DNA of 64,000 nt. Origin: Liolophura sinensis (Eukaryota; Mollusca; Polyplacophora; Chitonida; Chitonidae). The stretch is from positions 17,491,501-17,555,500 of the forward strand of contig NC_088303.1 in the NCBI RefSeq assembly GCF_032854445.1, read 5' to 3'. This document shows positions 47,951-58,900 of this stretch, piece by piece; the first letter of the stretch is position 1, and every line of letters starts with the position of its first letter. Below the pieces are notes generated by a model, which was not told where the DNA came from, ran no database searches, and worked only from the letters and a program-made list of their open reading frames with translations. The translations under genes were made by a program, and so were the position numbers.

Positions 47951-49958
47951 AATGTACATACCTTTGTGAACTGCACACAGCATGACATTGGTTTTATATA
48001 AACCAATTCTGCAGGTAAATAAGAACACAAGCCAATGTATAACATCCCCAAATTGTCTTTATTACCAGACAACAGTATAGGTCAATATTTAAGGTAATCA
48101 CCCAATTCTTTACACACAAATGTAAAAGTAAGCTGACAAACTGATCATAACACAGCTTTTTATCTGTCCAAATACATTAAACACCATAAAAGATGAACAA
48201 AGGCAATGTTGGAAAATAACAAAAGTTTACATTAATTTATTTATCTGAAGTCATTCTGACGGTTGTAAAACATCTTGCATACCTTAAGAATTCATGTCAC
48301 CTGAGAATTAATCCTAGTTCTGCCCCCTTTGGAATAAATATATGCCAACACATGAAATTAGACAGCATCTGCATGAAGTCTCAGCCAAACCATGTCTAGT
48401 CTTGCTCATATATAGATTGGATTCAAGCCAGACAATGACATGCTGATCTCATCTAATCTGGTTGGGACTGTTTAGTTTGACTTTGTCTTGACATGGAGCA
48501 GAGTAAACTGTGTGTTTACTGATCGCTTGTTTGTTGTTTGAGATTTACTGTTGACTTTATCATTATTTGGGTGGTATGATGATTGCTTCTGCTCATAGCA
48601 GGCCAGTCAGAAGGCCATGATATTGTTTGTAGTACTTCACTGGGTGATTATTCTGAAAAGCACCAGACATGGCACTAAGCTTGTCACATAATACACACCA
48701 GGTCAATCACTAGTGTGTCTAAGAATATCATTATGCATAGTGCCAGTGTACCGAAACCTTGGACAAGGCTAATCAGGATCTCCATATATTTATCTTCTGG
48801 TTCAACTACATGTGTTTGCTGGGACCAAAGTCTTGTCCATAAACTCACAATATCCTGACACAGCAACGTATTCCCCAAACAGCATCAAGAACTCGCTACA
48901 TACTATTTTGTACATAAATGTTGAGCAATGCCAAGGTCACTGAGGTCATGGTTATTACAGGTCTGTTCAAGGAGTAGTGAGCCAGGTTGTAGTGAGTGAA
49001 TTTCTTCATAGAGAACAGCCTTAAACACCCTAAATGACCTAAAACTTCGCCCACAAAAGAGCCGTTTTAGAGGCAAATAAATGCCATAATGTTTCTGGTG
49101 CTGAAACGTACAACTTTCCAGCAGAATATCATTTAATGTTCCAAGCAAACCTCAAAACACCTCTCTGAAGTCAATTTTTTACTAGTACTGGTCCAGTAAT
49201 GTACAAACATTGGGATCAAGGTAGAGGGAGCTATGTCAAAATGTTATAATTTTGTCATTTTGAGCAAAAAAAACATAAAGGCATGTGCTGCCTGTTTACT
49301 GAGTATTCCACAATAACCAAACAACTCTCCTAAAGCCACCACCAGTTCCCAGTATTACACAGTAACCAAGCCACAAAACAATGCTCACACGTCTGTATGC
49401 TGTAACTGTGACATTCTGCTTGTCACCAATGATGTGGTGACAACATAATCAAGATGTCACTCTCACTTAGTAGTTCACATACTTCTGACAACACATAACA
49501 TCTCTGTAATGCTCTGAATAACTAGATATCTGTAAGCTTGGGGTTTTACGTCGTACTTAACAATTCCTAATAACTTCAAATCATATCAGCGGGTTATGCT
49601 GACCAGGTCAAGTCAGTCACTGTAATAAACGTGCTTGTACAAAACAACGTTCTCTCAGAAGGATATGTACTTTTTACCACATTTAACAATGTCAATGAAA
49701 TGTACATGTCAATACACACAAATACGCCATAACATGAACCAAGTCTTCGGGCGTTTCATAAGCACAAACACAAACAAGATAAACACAACATCAGTAAATA
49801 CATGTTTGAAGAAAAAAATATTTTTGACTAAAAAATAAAAATTTTAGATCATACATATTCTTTTTTGTACTGTAAATGTGTGGGACCCCACGCCGGAGAC
49901 CATGCTGGACATGTGTGAACAACTTCGGAATGTTGCCTGGGTAACCTGTGTACAATGC
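47951..49958 (-). other. FCSK 3' UTR and downstream sequence
   Basis: Follows the FCSK stop codon on the minus strand. A TTTATT at about 48058 (AATAAA on the minus strand) could be the polyadenylation signal, giving a 3' UTR near 1.9 kb; this is a guess. A SINE B tail lies at 49531-49600. Open frames here have no recognisable content. Confidence 0.4.
49531..49600 (-). mobile_element. SINE family B tail fragment
   Basis: 'gcttggggttttacgtcgta' followed by 'cttaacaattcc' is the reversed family B 3' end. Confidence 0.6.
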
Positions 49959-52900
49959 CTACTCCTCCACAACAACGGTCATGCCATTCTCATCAATACA
50001 AGCATCATACACCACTGCGTTTTCTCCTCCCTGACAAAACAAACCAGAACAGTCCATTGAGGAGGCATCAACCAGACACAATCCTAACAATACAGATGTA
50101 CAAATACTACACTACATGTATGGACAGACTAAATGCTTAATATGTCCCAACCAGTATAGCTAAGTTTCCAAAAAAGGGAAAAAAATCAATTCTTAATAGA
50201 AGGTGGGTAGTCAAAATTCAAATCTTAATAGAAGGCGGGGAACCAAAATTCAAATCTTAATAGAAGACGGGGAGCCAAAATTCAAATCTTAATAGAAGGC
50301 GGGGGGCCAAGATCAAATTTCACAACACCTATCAAAATTAAATTTATGAGCATGTATGTAAGTATGACACAAAGTATGCCATACTTGTGGCAAAACCAGA
50401 GTCCATGGTTTATACTGACAGTCTTTTCTTAAGCTCCTTAATAAGAGAAGTACTTTTCTATGGCAAGGACACATCTGTAACTTCAGCCATGAATAAATAC
50501 TGTACCTCCACTGTGGCCAGAATCTCCCGAACCTTGTCTTTTGGATTGTTTGGGTTCTTCATCATAATGAAGAGAAATCCTCCGCCCCCTGCTCCAGCCA
50601 GCACCATGCCATGGGCGTACGGGCGTATAGCAGTCATCATGCGGGTGCATGCCACTGGCTCAGAGCCAACGGCCATGCGTCTCTTCAGGGCCCAGTATTT
50701 GTCCAGCAGATTGCCCACTTTCTCAATATCACCTGGTAATGAAGAGAAATATGTAACTCCAGGTCTGGGAATATAATACTACAAAATAGTGTAAAATCTC
50801 ACCCTTACAGATCCGTAATAAATACATATCTAAGACTACATGTACCTCATGGCACTTTAGCACAAAGCTAGGTAGCTTACGGTTTCTTAGAAAAAATTCT
50901 GGGAGTAGATCTTAAAATCAATCTATAGACTAAAGATTCACACAGCAACATATTGGACAAGGCCTATGGGCTGTTCCGAGAAAACTGCCTATGATGGCAA
51001 ACCTGGACAGCTTGTCTTGCATGGGAATAGTTTACTTAATGTATCACATTCTCCGAGAATAAATGGACCATGGCCGAGCTAAAAGTGTAAGGCTCTAAAT
51101 CTTACGAACACATGTGGGGCCGGTTCAAATTTCAATTTGGACAGGAAATGTGTTCATCCCTCTACTCAAACAGTGGGCCTTTCTGATAAATGATCAATTA
51201 CGCTTGTTTGGTTGTCTGCGCTGTTTAACTTTCATTGAAGACTACTTGTGTTCCATGAATATGTGGCGCCTATCTGTCACATGTGGGACAGTTGCTCAGT
51301 AACTAGACAAAAGTTGGTTGTTTACCCCAGGCACTCTGGTTCACCTTTATCCATAAAGCTGACTGCCATGCTGAGAGTGAAAAATTCAGTGAAAGTGAAA
51401 GTGAAACTATGGCATAAGACTATTCTCCAGGAGTACTAAACTTCATTCAGCACACTAGCACACTGATGATGTACGTACGTGTGTGTGTGTGTGTGTGTGT
51501 TAGCTTACCGTCTTCTAAAGTCTTAGCAAACTCCCAAGCCACATGGACCAACACAGTGTGTTAGCTTACTGTCTTTTAAAGTCTTGACAGACTCCCAAGC
51601 CACATGGACTAGCACACTGATGATGTGTGTGCATGTGTTAGCTTACTGTCTTTTGAAGTCTTGACAGACTCCCAAGCCACATGGGCTAGCACACTGATGA
51701 TATACTTGCATGTGTGGGCGTGTGTGTTAGCTCACCGTCTTCTAAAGCCTTGGCAGACTCCCAAGCCACATGGACTAGCCCATCCTCTGTTTCCACAATC
51801 TCTGGAGTACGAGAATACCAATTTCTCACCACATCCTGTGACAAAATATTGGTAAATACTATAATAGTATGATGAGACTTGAAATGGCACTTAGTTAGTC
51901 TGGGGAAAGAAACACTCTATTGAAAATTAGCATTGGTCATCAGCAATGAAGCAAGAATATTAAACTACACTAATATAAGGAAAGGTAAAAAGTATGTGAG
52001 AATTTAAGGAAAATTTGTGGGAATTTAAGGAAAATTGTGTCAAATTATAAATGGTCTCCATGATTAATACTGTTGCTTCACAAGCCTGGGCTAATGATTC
52101 CCCTATATGGCCGACAAGCCACTCTTTTACTTGGGTTACGATTGATTTATTTACACAAATTTACTCTCGATGAGACAACCCGCAAGATCTTACAATGATC
52201 AAGTCCAGAAAAGATTGCATGCTGACGGAAAAGTGCGTATTCTTACCTGCAGCAGGTTACGGGCCAGCCTTGGTCTCCCAGTAAACACTAACACCATCCG
52301 CTCGTTCAAGGCTTTGATGGTGGCAGGTGAGACTTTGATGATTTTCGTCTTGATCTTGACAGGTAACTTGCCCTCCGAGATACCAATCTTCACACCTGGG
52401 ACAAGACCTCCTATCTGATCCTGCCAGCCACCCCCTGTGGTCAGCATCTGCTCCAGGTGCAAGACCTACATAGGGTCAGAAGTACAGGTGACTTATTCAC
52501 AAAAACAAGCTTGTAAGACGTACAGGTGTGACACATCCATGTACCGAGGTAAATGTACAGGTGTGACACATCCACAGGCAAATGTACAGGTGTGACACAT
52601 CCATGTACACAGGTAAGTGTACAGGTGTGACACATCCACAGGTACATGTGCAGGTATGACATGTCCACAGGTAAATTTACAGGTGTGACACATCTGTGTA
52701 CACAGGTAACTGTACAGGTGTGACACATCCACAGGTAAATGTACAGATGCGACACATCTGTGTACACAAGTCAGACATGGATGAGAAAATATGGACAAAC
52801 ATACACAAGTAAATTTACAAATGTGACACATCCATTATGTCATGTGGAGGACAAAAACTGAACGAACATGTACAGGTAAATGTACAAGCGTGAAATATCC

Positions 52901-55900
52901 ACAGGTAAATCTATAGGTGTGACACATCCACAGGTAAATGTACACGTGTGACACATCCACAGGAAAATGTACAATGGTGACATATCCATGTACACATATA
53001 AATGTATGTATGTATGTATGTATGTATGCTTGGGGTTTTAGGTCATAAAGTCAAACCTGTATTTACAGGCACCTATATTTAGTGTCTAACTATCTTAAAT
53101 GGCCACTCTCTGCCGTGACTGAATGATTTTCCATGTTAAACGACCTGTAATATACGAACACCTGTCCAACATGGCCAGCAGCCACTACATAATGTAACAA
53201 AGTCCAAAATCAACCTGCCCTACACAGCCGAAATTTTCAAAAGTAATGAGCAATCATCTGAAAATTTAAAAATGGCAGCCACAAACTTTTACAGCTTTGA
53301 CAGCCTTCGAAAATTTGATATGTTGTAACCTGCCAATTTTGTCTTGACCAGTGAAGTTTGTGGTTTACTGATCAATGGCAGTAAAACCTATTCGTTTTAG
53401 TGTCCAACTGGTTAATGTCTGGACACCAGTGGGATTAGCCCCATGTAGAGGTCGTCTGAGGTGTGAAAGCCATAATGTCACAGAGGGACAACCTGGATAT
53501 AATCTGACCTCTGTGGATGCAGCCATCAATGGTTTGTTTGACAAAGCATCTGGTTAAGCTTGCCTGGCCATTATCTTTGTAGCCACTTGGCATTGTGTCT
53601 TCTTTTTGGTTTACCAAAATATGACCTCTCACAAACACATGTTGAACCTAGCTCCCTTATCTGTATATATGTATGTTGTTGTTGTTGTAATGGTAAGCCG
53701 GATTGAATGCATTTTCATATGGCTCATCGGTCTAGCTGCGATTCACAGACCAAAACTTTACTGGGATATCCATTATCCACGTTGCCCCAACTGGAGAAAG
53801 ACTTTCTATGCCATGAAAATGTTTGGGGGAAAAGTGCTTCACTCACACCTGCACTGGTTAATACTTAGGCTGTGAGGGCTTGTTTATTTACACTCTGTTT
53901 GAACACCATTCGGTCTTTAGGCACAGCTTAAATTATTTTGAAAACGGGTCTCCTGTATCAGTATCCATGCACACAGAAATACATGTTATATCCGGCACTG
54001 AAATGTAGAAGTGAGAGAAGTACTTACAGCATGGTTCAGCCCATCTATGTCCGTCGTTTGACCCGATGCTCTCAGCAATGCACACATGATTGCCCCAGCT
54101 AATATACTACTGGTTCCCAGTCCTGTTCAAACAAAAAGACACAATCATATCTCAGGCGTATAACACAACCTGACAACCTTCAGGCGTGTGCCCTGTGGAA
54201 AAGGCTCTGCTAATGGTCAGGTATGACCATTCCACACATCTCAGGCGTATAACACAACCTGACAACCTTCAGGTGCGTGTCCTGTGGAAAAGGTTCTGCT
54301 AATGGTCAGTTATGACCATTCCACACATCTCAGGCATATAACACAACCCGACAACCATCAGGTGTGTGTCCTGTGGAAAAGGTTCCGCTAATGGTCAGGT
54401 ATGACCATTCCACACATCTCAGATGTATAATACAACCTGACAACCTTCAGGTGTGTGTCCTGTGGAAAAGGTTCCACTAATGGTCAGGTATGACCATTCC
54501 ACACATCTCAGATGTATAACACAACCGGACAACCTACAGGTGTGTGTCCTGGGGAAAGGTTTCGCTAATGGTCAGGTATGACCATTCCACACATCTCAGA
54601 TGTATAATACAACCTGACAACCTTCAGGTGTGTGTCCTGTGGAAAAGGTTCCGCTAATGGTCAGGTATGACCATTCCACACATCTCAGATGTATAATACA
54701 ACCTGACAACCTTCAGGTGTGTGTCCTGTGGAAAAGGTTCCGCTAATGGTCAGGTATGACCATTCCACACATCTCAGATGTATAATACAACCTGACAACT
54801 TTCAGGTGTGTGTCCTGTGGAAAAGGTTCTGCTAATGGTCAGGTATGACCATTCCACACATCTCAGATGTATAACACAACCTGACAACTTTCAGGCATGT
54901 GTCCTGTGGAAAAGGTTCCGCTAATGGTCAGGTATGACCATTCCACACATCTCAGATGTATAATACAACCTGACAACTTTCAGGTGTGTGTCCTGTGGAA
55001 AAGGTTCTGCTAATGGTCAGGTATGACCATTCCACATATCTCAGGTGTATAACACAACCTGACAACTTTCAGGCATGTGTCCTGTGGAAAAGGTTCTGCT
55101 AATGGTCAGGTATGACCATTCCACATATCTCAGGTGTATAACACAACCTGACAACTTTCAGGCATGTGTCCTGTGGAAAAGGCTCTGCTAATGGTCAGGT
55201 ATGACCATTCCACACATCTCAGGCGTATAACACAACCCGACAACCTTCAGGTGTGTGTCCTGTGGAAAAGGTTCCACTAATGGTCAGGTATGACCATTCC
55301 ACACATCTCAGATGTATAATACAACCTGACAACTTTCAGGCATGTGTCCTGTGGAAAAGGTTCTGCTAATGGTAAGGTATGACCATTCCACACATCTCAG
55401 GTGTATGTGACAACTTTCAGGCATGTGTCCTGTGGAAAAGGCTCTGCTAATGGTCAGGTATGACCATTCCACATATCTCAGGTGTATAACACAACCTGAC
55501 AACTTTCAGGCATGTGTCTGTGGAAAAGGCTCTGCTAATGGTCAGGTATGACCATTCCACATATCTCAGGTGTATAACAAAATCACTTCCAGACAAGACA
55601 TATTTGAATTTTTCAAACTAAACCATAGATAACAAGATTTACCACCTTCCCTTGGCCAAAGCCTTTGTTGTAGATTTGGGTTAAACCAGAAAGGTTTTAC
55701 TACTTGGTGAGCTTACCTGAGCCGCGGGGCAGGTGTGACCAGGATTCCAGCTCAAACCCCCCATCATACTTTTTCCTGAGCTGCTCATCCAGGGAGTAAG
55801 GGCATGGGTACTGTATAATGTTTGCACAGATGAAGGCGGCTTTCAACAAGGCACCTATATACACACATTTGGGAAAAGGCAAACAATCATTACCAGAGTC

Positions 55901-58900
55901 TGAGGTTTTCAACATTACTAGGTAATACCATTTTTATACCGTTATTTGTAGGTAAAGGTATTAAAAAAAGTACTGAATATCCACCATTTCATTTTTTTCA
56001 GTCTTTCCTTACTATGTTTTTCAATCACATAAATATAGTATATGTAGGAAAAACTGCTGCGAGTCCACATTTTCCCCAAATTAAGTGATTCTGAGGGTGT
56101 GACTCTGAGGGTGTGATTCTGAGGGTGTGACTCTGAGGGTGTGACTCTGGGGGTGTGACTCTGAGGGTCTTTTTCCCATACCCTTTTCTGACAAGGACAT
56201 CCTGAATGGTTGCTAAACAAAACTTTAAATTGGTGTGGCTCCACTATGCTTACATTCCTTGTAATTGCATTTTCATACACTCTAACATGTTGTATTATTT
56301 TTATTTATTTTTTTTTTGATTGGTGTTTTACGCCGTACTCAAGAATATTTCACTTATACGACAGCGGCCAGCATTATGGTGGGTGGAAACCGGGCACAGC
56401 CCGGGGGAAACCCACGACCATCCGCAGGTTGCTGGCAGACCTTCCCACTTACGGCTGGAGAGAAAGCCAGCATGAGCTGGACTTGAACTCACAGTGACCG
56501 CATTGGTGAGAGGCTCCTGGGTCATTACGCTGCGCTAGCGCGCTAACCGACTGAGCCACGGAGGCCCCCATGTTGTATTAAGATCAACTGTTAATCACTC
56601 AGTCTTCTGTGTGATGTACTGTAGGCCTAGAATGTTTTTATTATTTTGATTTATGTTTTAATTTCCAAAAATAAAAAATGCCCTTAAAAGGCATAGAAAT
56701 GATGGCTGAATGATTAGAGCTATGAGTACAGTTTTGTAAAACAGAGACAATTTTAAGATCAACTACCATAGGGGTTAAAAATTATTTTTAAAGTTAGTGT
56801 ATGTATTTCATTGCGCGATTCATGGATGAATACATGTATGTTTAAAATCATGTGAAAGTATCATGGGATACGGGGCTATGAATATTAGCACAGCTTGGAA
56901 AATACGGTCAGACTTTCGGCATACCCTGAGCATGTGGCTGGTTGTAATCCTTCAGGTCTGAGAGATGACGAACTGTGACAGTGGTGAAATCTGAACCTTC
57001 ACCACGGATCACCAAAATCAAGACTGGCCTGTAATTATACATGTATTACTATATGATATATTCATGCACTCATTTGCTCACAGTCCAATGCCATATATAA
57101 GACTTATTTTAACTTAAAAGAGGCTTTCAGGGTGGAGGAGAAACTGGACCACCAGGAGTAAACCACCGTACACGGACAGGTACATTATAGACTTGTCGAC
57201 CCTAAAGATGTCATACTGATCAGGGGCTCAATAACTACAGAGACACACTTTGTCCAAATCCTGCAACTATACACACACAACTGATTAACCTGAAATAAAC
57301 CACCGTCCTTTGGGAAATTACTGATTAACATTCTCCTGTGTGATGAGAATAATGCCATATAGCTGCAAGACAAGTGGCCTTCAGCAAACATTTGACTCTG
57401 TCAAAGGTCACTATTTAAAATACTTCACAAACAATGGGAGCTAGGCAATCCAACTATCAAAACAGACTTCAATATATGGGCCGCCATCATTAGTCTCTTA
57501 GAGTAAATCATGTATAGTTGTGCTGAGGCCCAGCATCAGAGTCAAAAACTATCAGCAATATCCAGGCCAACACACATTATGAATCTAGGTGCTGAAACAG
57601 ACATTCGCACACCGGCAGTCATCATTAGGGTAAAATAGGTATACAGTGTAGTCCATAAGAGGCAAGGACACAAATGACATGTCTTAATCATTACAAAACA
57701 AGTATCTCAGCTACTCCCATCCACTTCTTTGATATCACACAGAGGATTAAGGCCAATTAACTGGGCCGAATTTATAATCTCATTAATATCAACAGTTTTG
57801 CTGGACTAATAAAAAATGATTTGTGGGTGACAAAGAAGGCAGTATGTATGTACTCAGCAATATGTACACATATGTATAGCCTACAAACAACATTTTATAC
57901 ACTGTTATGTCAGACTTTAACCATAACTTCACAATTTTCTCTACCATAAGACTTTCACTCACTCTGGAATCCTTCTTACTTTGGCCCCAATTGGTCTCTG
58001 AAACATGACATCAATAATCAATAATCAATCAGTCTGCACTTTTGATTTAGTACCACCTGCTTCAGTTAAAATGAGAAATGAATCTTCATTTATTATTGAA
58101 ACATCACAACAACAAATAAGAGACGAGTAGAAATTTTACGATCAACACCAAAGGTAGGGAGAGGAGCAAAGAACGTTGGTTACCACAAACAGCTTGACAT
58201 AAATTATTAGAAACCTATTAGGAAAGTGACTGTAAAGAAGTACATTTTGATGATTTCAATATTTTCACTTAAATCCAGTCATCAAGTCTCCAGATGTATT
58301 CAGTCACAATATTAGTGACAGGTACAAGCAAGAGGTGTTCCTGCAAAATTTGCAGTATTACTAAAAGAGTGAGTGAGTGAGTGAGTGCTTGGGGTTTAAC
58401 GTCGTACTCAACAATTTTTCAGTCATATGACGACGAAGGAATCATTAGGGTGCATGTACGTATAATGTGCCTCCTTGTTGCAGGACGGATTTCCACCGCT
58501 CTTTTATTTAGTGCTGCTTCACTGAGACGACTTACCGAAGGCAAGTAAGCCGCCCCGCCCGAGCCATTATACTGATACGGGTCAACCAGTCGTTGCACTA
58601 TCCCCTTCATGCTGAACGCCAAGCGAGGAAGTTACAACTTCCTCTTTTAAAGCCTTAGGTGTGACTCGATCAAGGATTGATCCTGGATCTACCGGCCCCG
58701 AAGCGGACGCTCTACCATTTCTAAAAGAAAGCATTGAATTCTACTGATTAACTTACAAGATAGGAATGCTTAAAATTGAATGATTATCTAGGATCTAAAA
58801 AAAAAACACCACATCATTTTCAGACATACCGTACAAACACCTGGCACAGGTGGTGCTGTGCTAAGGCCAGCACACCTGGTACAGGTGGTACAGAGTTAAG

